Positions 1-9,136 of a stretch of 64,000 nt of DNA are shown piece by piece. This DNA comes from Prauserella endophytica (GTDB lineage Bacteria; Actinomycetota; Actinomycetes; Mycobacteriales; Pseudonocardiaceae), in NCBI RefSeq assembly GCF_005146945.1, contig NZ_SWMS01000012.1:124001-188000 (forward strand), written 5' to 3'. Below the pieces are notes generated by a model. The model saw nothing but the letters and a program-made list of their open reading frames with translations. It searched no databases and was not told where the DNA came from. Numbering within the stretch: the stretch's first letter is position 1; each line of letters starts with the position of its first letter. The position numbers and the translations under genes are program-made.

Positions 1-1109
1 GGGATGCCGACCGCGGCTTCGCGGGCGAGCTCACCGGCGTCGAGGCCGGTGAGAACGGCCTGCGGATCGGCACACCCGCCGGCGTCGACGACGGGTACGA
101 GTACGGGCGCTGGACCTCGCCGGTGCGCTCACCCGGCTTCGACGCGAGCGAGCTGATCGCCTCCTGGACCGCCGACACCCCGCCGAGGACATGGCTGCGG
201 GTCGAGGCCAGGGCGCGGACGGCGTCCGGCGCCGACACGGCCTGGTACGTCCTCGGCGACTGGGCGCACGACGACGCCGACCTCCGGCGCACATCGGTGC
301 CCGGGCAGGACGACGCGCACGCGAGCGTCAACGTCGACACCCTCGTGGCCAAGCCGGGCGTGCGCCTGCGGTCCTACCAGCTGCGGGTCAGCCTCTACCG
401 CGAGCGCGGCAGCTCGGCCACGCCCGTGCTGCGCACGGCGGGAGCGATGACGTCGCTCGTGCCCGACCGCTTCGAGGTGACCGTCTCGCGGCCGGGCCCG
501 GCCCGCGGGATCGAGCTGCCGGTGCCGCGCTACGCCCAGAACGTGCACCGGGGCAGCTACCCCGAGTACGGCGGTGGCGGCGAGAACTGGTGCAGCCCCA
601 CGTCCACCGCGATGGTGCTGGAGTTCCTGGGCAGTGGTCCGGGCGAGCGGGAGCTGTCCTGGCTGCCGAAGGGCTATCCCGACCGCGCCGTGGCGCACGC
701 CGCGCGCTTCACCTACGACTACGCCTACGAGGGCACCGGCAACTGGCCGTTCAACACCGCCTACGCCGGGAACTACGGGCTCGAGGGCCACGTCACGCGG
801 CTGCACTCGCTGACCGAACTGGAGGACTACGTCGCCCGCGGCATCCCCGTGATCACGTCGCAGTCGTTCCTCGCGAGCGAGCTCGACGGCGCCGGGTACG
901 GCACGGCGGGCCACATCATGGTGGTCGTCGGTTTCACCGAAGACGGCGACGTGATCGTCAACGACCCCGCGGCCGACAGCGCCGAGGGTGTCCGAAAGGT
1001 CTACGACCGCGCGCAGTTCGAGACGATCTGGCAACGCACCAAGCGCCACGACGCCGACGGCAACGTCGCGAGCGGGCCCGGCGGCGTCGTCTACCTCATC
1101 ACACCCTGA
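1..1109 (+). CDS. C39-like cysteine peptidase family protein (5' end outside window)
   Basis: The reading frame is open from base 3 with no stop, so the gene begins upstream; 368 residues are visible. The C-terminal half has a papain-like C39 peptidase layout: a Cys in the motif ENWCSPTS, a His in [10 protein letters not shown] and an Asp-containing VNDP segment, in the expected order and spacing. The N-terminal part (TSPVRSPGF onwards) resembles the substrate-binding or beta-rich leader of secreted actinobacterial C39-family proteins. Any signal peptide lies outside the window. It is probably secreted and may hydrolyse peptides, but the substrate is unknown. It ends 79 bp before the mycothiol dehydrogenase and need not be cotranscribed with it. 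Confidence 0.8.
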   Translation, partial: DADRGFAGELTGVEAGENGLRIGTPAGVDDGYEYGRWTSPVRSPGFDASELIASWTADTPPRTWLRVEARARTASGADTAWYVLGDWAHDDADLRRTSVPGQDDAHASVNVDTLVAKPGVRLRSYQLRVSLYRERGSSATPVLRTAGAMTSLVPDRFEVTVSRPGPARGIELPVPRYAQNVHRGSYPEYGGGGENWCSPTSTAMVLEFLGSGPGERELSWLPKGYPDRAVAHAARFTYDYAYEGTGNWPFNTAYAGNYGLEGHVTRLHSLTELEDYVARGIPVITSQSFLASELDGAGYGTAGHIMVVVGFTEDGDVIVNDPAADSAEGVRKVYDRAQFETIWQRTKRHDADGNVASGPGGVVYLITP

Positions 1110-1188
1110 CCCATGCGCAAGTCGCGATGAGCGCATGATCCGTGGCAAGCTGCGGCCCTGGGCAACGCTGCGGAAGGACGAGGAGCCA

Positions 1189-2289
1189 ATGCCGTACGAG
1201 GTGCAGGGCGTGGTGTCGCGCGCGCAGGGTGAGCCGGTGTCGCTGGAGACGGTGCTCGTGCCGGATCCGGGGCCGGGCGAGGCGGTGGTGTCGGTCAGGG
1301 CGTGCGGGGTGTGCCACACCGACCTGCACTACCGCGAGGGCGGCATCAACGACGAGTTCCCGTTCCTGCTCGGCCACGAGGCGGCCGGCTACGTCGAGCA
1401 GGTCGGCGAGGGCGTGACGGGCCTGGAGCCCGGCGACTTCGTGGTACTGAACTGGCGGGCGGTGTGCGGCACGTGCCGGGCGTGCGAGAAGGGCAAGCCG
1501 TGGTACTGCTTCTCGACGTTCAACGCGCGGCAGCCGATGACGCTCGCCGACGGCACGGCACTGAGCCCCGCGCTCGGCATCGGGGCGTTCCTCGAGAAGA
1601 CGCTCGTCCACAGCGGACAGTGCACGAAGGTGAACCCGGCCGCGGAGCCCGCTGTGGCCGGTCTGCTCGGCTGCGGCGTGATGGCGGGTATCGGCGCGGC
1701 CGTGAACACCGGCGCCGTGACGCGCGGCGACTCCGTCGCCGTGATCGGCTGCGGCGGCGTCGGTGACGCCGCGATCGCGGGCGCGCGCCTGGCCGGGGCG
1801 ACCACGATCGTCGCCGTCGACATGGACGACAAGAAGCTGGAGTGGGCCAAGGAGTTCGGCGCCACGGCGACCCTGAACGCGCGCGGCAGGAGCCAGGACG
1901 AGATCGTCGAGGCGATCCAGGAGCTGACCGGCTCGTTCGGCGCCGACGTGGTGATCGACGCGGTGGGCAGGCCCGAGACGTGGAAGCAGGCGTTCTACGC
2001 GCGCGACCTCGCGGGCACGGTGGTGCTCGTCGGCGTGCCGACTCCGGACATGCGGCTCGACGACATGCCGCTCATCGACTTCTTCTCGCGCGGCGGTTCG
2101 CTCAAGTCGTCGTGGTACGGCGACTGCCTGCCGTCGCGGGACTTCCCGATGCTCGTGGACCTCTACCTGCAGGGCAGGCTGCCGCTCGACAAGTTCGTCA
2201 CCGAGCGCATCGCGGTGGACGGCGTCGAGGAGGCGTTCGCCCGCATGCACAAGGGCGAGGTGCTGCGCAGCGTGGTGGTGTTCGACTGA
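1189..2289 (+). CDS. mscR: S-(hydroxymethyl)mycothiol dehydrogenase
   Basis: This is a zinc-dependent medium-chain alcohol dehydrogenase of 366 residues. It oxidises the mycothiol adduct of formaldehyde (and probably reduces S-nitrosomycothiol) in the cytosol. Visible features are the catalytic zinc Cys in CGVCHTD, the four-Cys structural zinc loop [15 protein letters not shown] and the NAD-binding Rossmann motif GCGGVG. The ATG at 1189 is preceded by GGACGAGGAG and matches the family N-terminus MPYEVQGV; the frame is open further upstream but without family resemblance. The next gene starts on its stop codon, which implies translational coupling. Its presence implies a mycothiol-producing actinomycete. 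Confidence 0.93.
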   Translation: MPYEVQGVVSRAQGEPVSLETVLVPDPGPGEAVVSVRACGVCHTDLHYREGGINDEFPFLLGHEAAGYVEQVGEGVTGLEPGDFVVLNWRAVCGTCRACEKGKPWYCFSTFNARQPMTLADGTALSPALGIGAFLEKTLVHSGQCTKVNPAAEPAVAGLLGCGVMAGIGAAVNTGAVTRGDSVAVIGCGGVGDAAIAGARLAGATTIVAVDMDDKKLEWAKEFGATATLNARGRSQDEIVEAIQELTGSFGADVVIDAVGRPETWKQAFYARDLAGTVVLVGVPTPDMRLDDMPLIDFFSRGGSLKSSWYGDCLPSRDFPMLVDLYLQGRLPLDKFVTERIAVDGVEEAFARMHKGEVLRSVVVFD

Positions 2290-2912
2290 TTCTGTTCACC
2301 GACGAGGAGTTCCCCGAGAACCCCTACCCCGGTGCGCGACCGGATCGTTCGTTCGTGCACCGGGACGGGGCGGGGTACGCGCTGGGCACCGCACCGGGCG
2401 GCTGGCGCACCGGGCGCGTTCCGGTGCTGGCCTACGGCTCCAACGCGTGCCCCTCGAAGATCACGTGGCTGCGCGAGAACCTGGGGCTCGGCGCGGAGCC
2501 GGTGGTGGTGGCGCGGGCGGAGTGCCACGGTGTCGCCGCGGTGTGGGCGGCCGGTCTGCGCGCGCGGGACGGCCAGCGCACCGCGACGCTCGCGGCCGCG
2601 CCGGGGGTGACGGAGTGGCATGCCGTGTGGTTCGCGACGCCCGAGCAGGTCGAGGTGCTCGACCGGTGCGAGGGCCGGGGCGTGCGCTACGACCTCGCGA
2701 GGCTGCGCACGGGCCGGGTGCGGCTGGAGGACGGCTCGGTGGTCGAGGACGTGCTCACCTACGTCGGCGCGGGGCCCGCGCGGATGCCGCTGCTGGTGGA
2801 CGGCGCTCCGGTGCGCACGGCCGACGTCGCCCAGCACGAAGCCATCCGGCTGGAGGGCACCCCGGCCGGCACGCACGGCCTCGACGCGGAGCCGATCCCG
2901 CTCCTGCAGTGA
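2286..2912 (+). CDS. gamma-glutamylcyclotransferase-like protein, non-canonical start
   Basis: About 208 residues. The segment [14 protein letters not shown] is the glycine-rich substrate loop of the gamma-glutamylcyclotransferase fold (YGSN motif), and a later VEVLDRCEG stretch also fits. The substrate is not known; a role in thiol turnover is tempting next to mscR but is inference. The conserved-looking N-terminus ([18 protein letters not shown]) lies upstream of the first in-frame GTG at 2355, and no ATG, GTG or TTG precedes it closely. The best start is therefore CTG at 2286, overlapping the mscR stop as CTGA. The stop codon TGA lies inside palindromic repeat copy 1. Confidence 0.7.
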   Translation: MILFTDEEFPENPYPGARPDRSFVHRDGAGYALGTAPGGWRTGRVPVLAYGSNACPSKITWLRENLGLGAEPVVVARAECHGVAAVWAAGLRARDGQRTATLAAAPGVTEWHAVWFATPEQVEVLDRCEGRGVRYDLARLRTGRVRLEDGSVVEDVLTYVGAGPARMPLLVDGAPVRTADVAQHEAIRLEGTPAGTHGLDAEPIPLLQ

Positions 2913-2979
2913 AGGCCACCTTCACTGCGTTGAACGCAGTGAAGGTGGCCTTCACTGCAGGAGGGGTGGCCTTCACTGC
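2906..2979. repeat. palindromic 3'-end repeat, copy 1 (with extra half unit)
   Basis: Two hairpins with identical 10-bp arms (GCAGTGAAGG and CCTTCACTGC) and loops CCA and TGG are joined by GTTGAAC. Together they also form one long inverted repeat with 23-bp arms. A third half unit (GGTGGCCTTCACTGC) follows. It sits between two convergent genes, and the stop codons of both lie inside it (CAG-TGA). It is likely a bidirectional terminator or a dispersed palindromic element. Confidence 0.9.
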
Positions 2980-4607
2980 GGCTGGGGTGGCAGGAGTTTG
3001 CCCGGGTTGAGGATGCCCGTGGGGTCCAGTGCGGACTTCGCCGCTCTGAGCACGTCCACGCCGAGTTCGCCGATCTCCGCCGCCAGGTAGGGGGCATGGT
3101 CGGTGCCGATGGCGTGGTGGTGGGTGATGGTGGCGGGCACATCGCCCGCGATCGCCTCCGACGCCGCGCGTTTCGCGCGTTCCCACTGGCCGATCGGGTC
3201 GGCCTCGTCGCGCGTGGCGAGCACCGTGAAGTACAGCGACGCGCCGGTCTCGTAGGCGTGCGAGACGTGGCACAGCACGTGTGGCCGGTCGAGCGCACCG
3301 TGCAGCGCGGCCCGCACCCGCTCGTACAGCGGCCCGAGGTCGCCCCAGTGCGCCGCCGTCTCCAGCGTTTCGACGCACACGCCGAGGTCGAGCAGCGCGT
3401 CCCGCTGCCTCGGGCCGGCGAACCGGTTCCTCAGCCACGCGTGTCCCGGTGCCGTGCCCAAGCCGACCGCGCCCGCCGCCCTGAGACTGCGCACGGCCTC
3501 CCTGCGCCGGTGCACGGCGTCGCCGTACCAGCCGAGGATCAGCAGGCACGGATCGGCGATTCCGCGCGCGCCCAGGTACCGGCGCAGCAGGGCCGTCTTC
3601 CAGCTGCCGGCCAGCGCGAGCGTCGACGCCGTCTCGTCCACATCGGATAGCCGCGTGACGTCGGCGAGCAGCCCGCGCTGGGCGAGGTGACGGACCGCGA
3701 GCGTGCCGCGCTCCCAGCCGTCGAGCGCGAACGCCTCGAACCGCTCGCGCTCGGGCAGCGGACGCACGCGCACGGCGACCTCGGTGATCACGCCGAGCGT
3801 GCCCTCGCTGCCGATGGCGAGCTGCCGCAGGTCCGGCCCCGCCGCCGACGCGGGCGCGACGCCGAGCCGCCACTCGCCCCGCGGTGTCGCCAGGCGCAGC
3901 CCGGTCACCATGTCCTCGAAACGGCCGTACCCAGACGACGCCTGGCCCGCGGAACGTGTCGCGGCGAACCCGCCGATGGTCGCCCGCTCGAACGACTGCG
4001 GCACGTGGCCGAGCGTGAGACCGTGCACCGACAGCAGGCGCTCGGCGTCGGGACCGCGGACCCCGGCCTGCAGCACGGCGACGCGCGAGACGGGGTCGAC
4101 GGACACGAGCCGGTCGAGCCGCTCCAGGTCGAGCACGAGCACGCTGTCCTTGTCGCCGCGCAGCGCGGTGACCCCGCCGACGACGGAGGTCCCGCCACCG
4201 AACGGCACCACGCCGATGTCGTGCTCGACGCACACGTCGAGCACTCGCTGCACCTGCTCGGGATCGCCGGGCAGCACCACCGCGTCGGGCACGGCGGGCG
4301 GTGAGGACGGGTACCGGCGCCGCAGGAGGTCGAGGTAGGACAGGCCGCCGCTGCGCCCGAGCCGCTCGGCCGCCTCGTCGAGCACGTGCTCCTCGCCGAC
4401 GATCGCGACGAGTTTGGCGTGCGCGGCCTCGGGTATCCGGGACGGCGCCACCGCCATGGCCGAATCGGGTGCGACAGGAGCGTTCGCGGTGCATTCGCCG
4501 ATACGCTGCGCGAGCCAGCGCACGGCCTTGGGAGCGAGTTCGATCTCGCTCGCGCCCTCGGGTGTCCACGAACCCCGCAGCCGGTGGTCAACACTGTCGT
4601 TCACCAC
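2973..4607 (-). CDS. FAD-binding oxidase, alkyl-DHAP synthase/GlcD-like
   Basis: A flavoprotein of about 544 residues with an FAD_binding_4 domain (motif VPFGGGTSVVGG near residue 110-125) and a C-terminal FAD-linked oxidase domain. A His triplet (THHHAIGTDH) near the end resembles the active-site histidines of alkyldihydroxyacetonephosphate synthases, followed by the family ending LDPTGILNPGKLL. It may act on a glycerol-phosphate or 2-hydroxy-acid substrate. It is divergent from a TetR-GlpD pair, an arrangement also recalled from M. tuberculosis (Rv2251-Rv2250c-Rv2249c). An ATG at 4622 is in frame but would add a rare TTA codon, so GTG 4607 or 4604 is preferred. Confidence 0.82.
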   Translation of the reverse strand: MVNDSVDHRLRGSWTPEGASEIELAPKAVRWLAQRIGECTANAPVAPDSAMAVAPSRIPEAAHAKLVAIVGEEHVLDEAAERLGRSGGLSYLDLLRRRYPSSPPAVPDAVVLPGDPEQVQRVLDVCVEHDIGVVPFGGGTSVVGGVTALRGDKDSVLVLDLERLDRLVSVDPVSRVAVLQAGVRGPDAERLLSVHGLTLGHVPQSFERATIGGFAATRSAGQASSGYGRFEDMVTGLRLATPRGEWRLGVAPASAAGPDLRQLAIGSEGTLGVITEVAVRVRPLPERERFEAFALDGWERGTLAVRHLAQRGLLADVTRLSDVDETASTLALAGSWKTALLRRYLGARGIADPCLLILGWYGDAVHRRREAVRSLRAAGAVGLGTAPGHAWLRNRFAGPRQRDALLDLGVCVETLETAAHWGDLGPLYERVRAALHGALDRPHVLCHVSHAYETGASLYFTVLATRDEADPIGQWERAKRAASEAIAGDVPATITHHHAIGTDHAPYLAAEIGELGVDVLRAAKSALDPTGILNPGKLLPPQPQ

Positions 4608-4610
4608 TAA

Positions 4611-4641
4611 AGTGTGACACATGAAGGCCGAACGTCACACT
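4611..4641. promoter_or_regulatory. inverted repeat, candidate TetR operator
   Basis: Perfect 8-bp arms AGTGTGAC (4611-4618) and GTCACACT (4634-4641) are separated by 15 bp and span the start region of the TetR gene and the promoter region of the divergent flavoprotein. A TAAAGT (4608-4613) lies 7 bp before the ATG at 4621, compatible with a leaderless regulator mRNA. Autoregulation is inferred. Confidence 0.5.
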
Positions 4642-5262
4642 GCCGTGCGGGTCAGAAGCGCGCTCGCCGAGACCCGCGACCGGCCCGCCGCGAGCCGCGT
4701 GTCCGACGACGACCTGCTCGACGCCGCCAAGCAGTGCGTCCTCGCGAGCGGCGTCCGGCGCACGACACTCGCCGAGATCGCCCGCACCGCGCACGTCAGC
4801 CGCATGACGCTCTACCGAAGGTTCCCCGACGTCCGCAGCATCCTCGCGGCGCTGATGACGCGGGAGTTCGGCGCGCTGCTCCACGCGGTCGCCTCGGAGG
4901 TGCGTCCTGCGAGCTCCGCGCGCGAACGGCTGGTGGACAGCGCGGTCGGGGGCGTGCGCGCGCTCGTGGCCGACCCGCTCATGCGCACAGTGCTCGACCT
5001 CGACGCCGACCTGCTGCTGCCCTATGTCACGCAGCGGCTCGGCGCGACGCAGCGGCTGGCGGAGGACGTCGTGCGCGCGCTGGTGGAGACGGGGCAGCGC
5101 GAGGGCTCCGTTCGCCACGGTGACGTCACCGCGCAGGTTCGCGCGGTCCTGCTCGTCGTGCAGTCGTTCGTGCTGTCGCTGCGCCCGGCGACCGTCGACG
5201 TCGGTGAAGAGACCCTGCTCGCCGAGCTGCGGCACGTCCTCGACGCGGCGCTGGCGCCGTGA
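4621..5262 (+). CDS. TetR/AcrR family transcriptional regulator
   Basis: 213 residues. The N-terminal helix-turn-helix is clear (residues about 45-75: TTLAEIARTAHVSRMTLYRRFPD), followed by a divergent ligand-binding domain. Its stop overlaps the start of glpD by 4 bp (GTGA), so it is cotranscribed with the glycerol-3-phosphate dehydrogenase. It probably controls both glpD and the divergent flavoprotein through the inverted repeat at 4611-4641. The start may be ATG 4621 (leaderless) or GTG 4645. The ligand is unknown; a glycerol- or lipid-derived metabolite would fit the neighbours. Confidence 0.88.
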   Translation: MKAERHTAVRVRSALAETRDRPAASRVSDDDLLDAAKQCVLASGVRRTTLAEIARTAHVSRMTLYRRFPDVRSILAALMTREFGALLHAVASEVRPASSARERLVDSAVGGVRALVADPLMRTVLDLDADLLLPYVTQRLGATQRLAEDVVRALVETGQREGSVRHGDVTAQVRAVLLVVQSFVLSLRPATVDVGEETLLAELRHVLDAALAP

Positions 5263-6809
5263 TCAGGGCGTCGCTGTCCGCGCGCAGGCGGACGAGGGAG
5301 CTGGCCGAGCTGGCTACGGGCGAGCGCGTGGACGTGCTCGTGGTCGGCGGCGGCGTGACCGGGGCGGGCATCGCGCTCGACGCGGCGTCGCGCGGGCTCT
5401 CGGTCGCACTCGTCGAGGCACACGACCTCGCGTTCGGCACCTCGCGGTTCTCCAGCAAGCTCGTGCACGGCGGGCTGCGCTACCTCGCGCACGGCGACGT
5501 GGCGCTGGCCAGGGAGAGCGCGGTGGAGCGCGGCATCCTCATGACCCGCACAGCGCCCCACCTGACCCGGCCGCTGGCGCAGCTCTTCCCGCTCTACGCC
5601 ACGACGCCGCGCTCGGCGAGGCTCCTCACCGCCGCCGGCCTGCACGCTGGCGACGCACTGCGCAGGACCGCGGGCACGCCGTCGTCGTTGCTGCCGAGGC
5701 CCCGTTCGATACCTGCCGCGGAGGCGCTGGCGCTCGCACCGGGACTGCGCCGCACGGGCCTGCGCGGCGGGCTGCTGTCCTTCGACGGCGCGCTGACCGA
5801 CGACGCCCGCCTGGTCGTCGCACTGGCCAGGACGGCGGCCGCGCACGGCACCCGCATCCTCACCAGGGTGCGGGCGACGGACCTTCGTGCCGACCACGTG
5901 CTCGCCCGCGACGAGCTGAGCGGCGACGCCGTGGAGCTGCACGCCCGGCAGGTGATCAACGCGGCCGGGGTGTGGGCGGGCGCCCTCGTGCCGTCCGTGC
6001 GGCTGCGGCCGTCCCTCGGCTCGCACCTCGTGCTCGACGCTGGCCGCACCGGGCTGGGCGAGACATCGGTGATGGTGCCCGTTCCCGGTTCGCACAGCCG
6101 GTTCGTCTTCCTGCTTCCCCAGCAGGACGGGCGGATCTACCTCGGGATCACCGACGAGCCCCTCGCCGGTGACCCGCCCGACGTCGCGGAGGCCCCGCAG
6201 TCCGATGTGGACTTTCTGCTGACGGTCGCCTCCGCCGTGCTGGAGCGGGAGCTGCGGCCCGGCGACGTGCTCGGCTCTTTCGCCGGGCTCCGCCCGCTGC
6301 TGGCCGCGGACGGCACCACGGCCGACCTCTCCCGCAGGCACGCGGTGCTCACCGACCCGGCAACGGGCGTGCTCACGGTGGTCGGCGGCAAGCTCACGAC
6401 GTACCGGAAGATGGCCGAGGACGCCGTGACCGCGGCCGTGCGGGCCGCGACGTTGCCCGCAGGCCCGGCGCGCACCGCGAACCTGCCACTGCTCGGCGCC
6501 GCCGACCGCGCCGCGCTGTCCACAGTGGAGGCGCCGCCCCGGCTGGTCGCCAAGTACGGCACGGAAGCGCCGCGCGTGGCCGCGCTGGCCGAGGTGGACG
6601 ACGAGCTCGGCAGGCCGCTGTTCCCGGGCTGTGAGGTCACCGGGGCGGAGGTGGTCTGGGCCGTCCGGCACGAGGGCGCCCTCGACGCCGACGACGTGCT
6701 GCACCGGCGCACGCGGCTGGGCCTGGTCCCTGGCGAGGCCGCCGCCGCGCGCGAGCGGGTGGAGGACCTGGTCGCGCGCACCCTGCATGGGCTGGCCGAG
6801 ACGGCCTGA
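5259..6809 (+). CDS. glpD: FAD-dependent glycerol-3-phosphate dehydrogenase
   Basis: 516 residues. It oxidises sn-glycerol-3-phosphate to dihydroxyacetone phosphate and passes electrons to the respiratory quinone pool at the membrane. The N-terminal FAD motif VVGGGVTGAGIALDAASRG is followed by the GlpD signature FGTSRFSSKLVHGGLRYL, and a C-terminal alpha domain is present. The GTG start overlaps the TetR stop. The neighbouring AgpS-like flavoprotein would use or produce related three-carbon compounds, so the three genes may form a glycerol or ether-lipid module under the TetR regulator. Confidence 0.93.
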   Translation: MIRASLSARRRTRELAELATGERVDVLVVGGGVTGAGIALDAASRGLSVALVEAHDLAFGTSRFSSKLVHGGLRYLAHGDVALARESAVERGILMTRTAPHLTRPLAQLFPLYATTPRSARLLTAAGLHAGDALRRTAGTPSSLLPRPRSIPAAEALALAPGLRRTGLRGGLLSFDGALTDDARLVVALARTAAAHGTRILTRVRATDLRADHVLARDELSGDAVELHARQVINAAGVWAGALVPSVRLRPSLGSHLVLDAGRTGLGETSVMVPVPGSHSRFVFLLPQQDGRIYLGITDEPLAGDPPDVAEAPQSDVDFLLTVASAVLERELRPGDVLGSFAGLRPLLAADGTTADLSRRHAVLTDPATGVLTVVGGKLTTYRKMAEDAVTAAVRAATLPAGPARTANLPLLGAADRAALSTVEAPPRLVAKYGTEAPRVAALAEVDDELGRPLFPGCEVTGAEVVWAVRHEGALDADDVLHRRTRLGLVPGEAAAARERVEDLVARTLHGLAETA

Positions 6810-6868
6810 CGGCAACCGGCACACCGCGTACCCTCTCCCGTGAACGTGGGGAAAGAGGGGAAGCAGGC

Positions 6869-7780
6869 ATGGGCGAGGGGACACTGGAGATCGACCGCGT
6901 GTCGAAGCGCTTCGGTGACGTCGTAGCCCTCGACGCGGTGACGTTCGACGTCCGTCCCGGGGAGCTGTTCGGCTTCGTCGGCAGCAACGGCGCAGGCAAG
7001 ACCACCACCATGCGGATCGTGCTCGGCGTGCTCGCCGCCGACGCGGGTGAGGTGCGTTTCGACGGCGGCCCGGTGACCCACGAGACCCGCACCCGAATCG
7101 GCTACCTGCCCGAGGAGCGCGGCCTCTACCCGAAGATGAGGGTGCTCGACCAGCTCGTCTACCTCGCCCGGCTGCACGGCGTGCCCGCGATCGAGGCGCA
7201 CCGAAGCGCGGAGCTGTGGATCGAGCGGCTCGGCCTCACCGAGCGACGACGGGACGAGGTGCAGAAGCTGTCGCTGGGCAACCAGCAGCGCGTGCAGCTG
7301 GCGGCCGCGCTCGTGCACGATCCCGACGTGCTGGTGCTCGACGAGCCGTTCTCCGGGCTCGACCCCATCGCCGTGGACGTGATGAGCGACGTGCTCCGCG
7401 AGAAGGCGGCCACCGGGGTGCCCGTGGTGTTCTCCAGCCACCAACTCGACCTGGTCGAGCGGCTGTGCGACCGCGTCGGCATCATCCGCAGTGGACGGAT
7501 CGTCGCGTGCGGTTCGGTGGCGGAGCTGACCTCGGGCGCGGCGGTGCGGATCACCGTACGGGCACCCGCGGCCACCTACGGCTGGGCGGCGGCGCTGCCC
7601 GGCGTTCGTGTGGTCGCCGAGAACGGCGACGACACGGTGGTGGAGCTCGCGCCCGGCACCGACGACCAGGACGTGCTGGCCGCCGCGCTCGCCACCGGAC
7701 CGGTCCGCGAGTTCACGCGGCACCACCCGTCGCTCACCGAGCTGTTCCGCAGTGCGGTCACCGAAGGAGCTGACACGTGA
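6869..7780 (+). CDS. ABC exporter ATP-binding protein (NatA-like)
   Basis: 303 residues. It has Walker A GSNGAGKTTT, signature LSLGNQQRVQL (a variant of LSGGQ), Walker B VLVLDEPFSGLD and an H-loop SSHQLD. A C-terminal extension of about 90 residues is typical of NatA/DUF4162 exporters. GAAAGAGGGG upstream serves as ribosome binding site. It overlaps the permease gene by 4 bp. The pair is a probable export system for sodium, a lipid or a toxic compound; the substrate cannot be told from sequence. Confidence 0.9.
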   Translation: MGEGTLEIDRVSKRFGDVVALDAVTFDVRPGELFGFVGSNGAGKTTTMRIVLGVLAADAGEVRFDGGPVTHETRTRIGYLPEERGLYPKMRVLDQLVYLARLHGVPAIEAHRSAELWIERLGLTERRRDEVQKLSLGNQQRVQLAAALVHDPDVLVLDEPFSGLDPIAVDVMSDVLREKAATGVPVVFSSHQLDLVERLCDRVGIIRSGRIVACGSVAELTSGAAVRITVRAPAATYGWAAALPGVRVVAENGDDTVVELAPGTDDQDVLAAALATGPVREFTRHHPSLTELFRSAVTEGADT

Positions 7781-8976
7781 GCGGACTCCGCCGTCCCATC
7801 TCCCCCGCCGCGGCGGTGCGGCTCGTGGCACAGCGGGAGCTGGGCGCCCGGCTGCGCACGCGCGGATTCCTGATCGGCACGGCCGTGATCCTGGCCGTGC
7901 TGGCCGGGTACCTGCTCTTCCAGACCGCGCTGGTGAGCAACGCGGAACGCACGACGGTCGGACTCACCGGGCAGGCGGCCGCGATCGCGGAGCCGCTGCG
8001 GGCCGGCGCCGAGGGGCTCGGGCTCGACGTCGAGACGCGCCGGGTCGCCGACGTCACGGAGGGAATGGCCGACGTCGAGTCCGGTGACCTGGACGTGCTG
8101 GTGTCGGGCAGCCCGGCGAGCCTGCGGGTGCAGGTGAAGTCCGAACTGGACCAGCAGCTGGAGGCGGTGCTCACCGGGATCTCGCGGCAGGAGGTGCTGA
8201 GCGCCAAACTGGTGCAGGCGGGGCTGAACCCGGCCGAGGTGATGCGCGACGTCGACGCGGCGCGGATCCAGGTGACCTCGTTCGAGGAGCACGACCCGGC
8301 GCAGGGGCAGCGGATCGTGATCGCGCTGGTGATGATGTTCCTGCTGTACATGGGCATCACGGCCTACGGCTCGCTGGTGGCGCAGGGCATCGTGGAGGAG
8401 AAGTCGAGCAGGGTGGTGGAGATCCTGCTGTCCACCGTGCGGCCGTGGCACCTGCTGCTGGGCAAGGTGATCGGGCTCGGGCTGACGGGCCTGGTGCAGC
8501 TGGCGATCCTCGGCGTGGCCGGGCTCGCGATGGCGAGCGCGACCGGGGCGCTGACGATCACCGGGGTCGCGACGACGACCCTGCTGTGGGGCCTGGTGTG
8601 GTATGTGCTGGGCTTCTTCCTCTACGCGACCGTGTTCGCGGCGGCGGGCTCGCTCGTGTCGCGGCAGGAGGACGTGCAGACGGTGCTGACGCCGGTGTCC
8701 ATGGTGCTGCTGGTGGGCTTCATCGCGGGCTTCACGGTGGTGCAGGAGCCGGAGGGAACGACGGCGACGGTGCTCTCGCTGCTGCCTCCGCTGTCGCCCA
8801 TCCTGTTGCCGAGCCGGATCGCGACGGGCTCGGCGGGCGCATTGGAGATCGTGGCCGCGCTGGTGCTGACCCTGGCCGCTATCGCGGCGCTGACGTGGCT
8901 CGGCGGGCGGGTGTACCGGGCGGCGATCCTGCGCACGGGCAGCCGCATCCGCCTGAAGGACGCCCTCCGGGCGTGA
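7777..8976 (+). CDS. ABC-2 type permease (NatB-like)
   Basis: 399 residues. One N-terminal membrane helix (residues about 33-50) is followed by an extracytoplasmic domain of about 150 residues, then five hydrophobic segments from about residue 185 to 385. This is the ABC2_membrane_3/NatB layout. The family motif GIVEEKSSRVVEILLSTVRP follows the second helix. The GTG start overlaps the ATPase stop (GTGA). It partners with the upstream ATPase. Confidence 0.88.
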   Translation: MSGLRRPISPAAAVRLVAQRELGARLRTRGFLIGTAVILAVLAGYLLFQTALVSNAERTTVGLTGQAAAIAEPLRAGAEGLGLDVETRRVADVTEGMADVESGDLDVLVSGSPASLRVQVKSELDQQLEAVLTGISRQEVLSAKLVQAGLNPAEVMRDVDAARIQVTSFEEHDPAQGQRIVIALVMMFLLYMGITAYGSLVAQGIVEEKSSRVVEILLSTVRPWHLLLGKVIGLGLTGLVQLAILGVAGLAMASATGALTITGVATTTLLWGLVWYVLGFFLYATVFAAAGSLVSRQEDVQTVLTPVSMVLLVGFIAGFTVVQEPEGTTATVLSLLPPLSPILLPSRIATGSAGALEIVAALVLTLAAIAALTWLGGRVYRAAILRTGSRIRLKDALRA

Positions 8977-8983
8977 CGCCCCT

Positions 8984-9020
8984 CGCGAGTCCCCCGCTCC
9001 AGCCCGCGAGTCCCCCGCTC
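8984..9020. repeat. short direct repeat downstream of ABC permease
   Basis: CGCGAGTCCCCCGCTC occurs twice (starting near 8984 and 9005), and a related CGCGAGTTCTGCG follows at about 9026. The function is unknown; it may be part of a complex terminator region. Confidence 0.6.
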
Positions 9021-9055
9021 AGGACCGCGAGTTCTGCGTTTCCGGCAGCGCGGAA

Positions 9056-9108
9056 GGGAGCAAGGGAGCTTTACTACCGGAAAACGGGAGTAAAGCTCCC
9101 TTGCTCCC
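9056..9108. terminator. 20-bp perfect stem-loop between convergent genes
   Basis: Arms of 20 bp at 9056-9075 and 9089-9108 are perfectly complementary (GGGAGCAAGG.. / ..CCTTGCTCCC), with a 13-nt loop that contains a small CCG/CGG pair. It lies between the convergent ABC permease and 5'-nucleotidase genes, so a bidirectional terminator is likely. It is unrelated in sequence to the GCAGTGAAGG repeat family. Confidence 0.75.
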
Positions 9109-9136
9109 CTCGAAGCGCCGGGCCGGGGCGAGCCGG

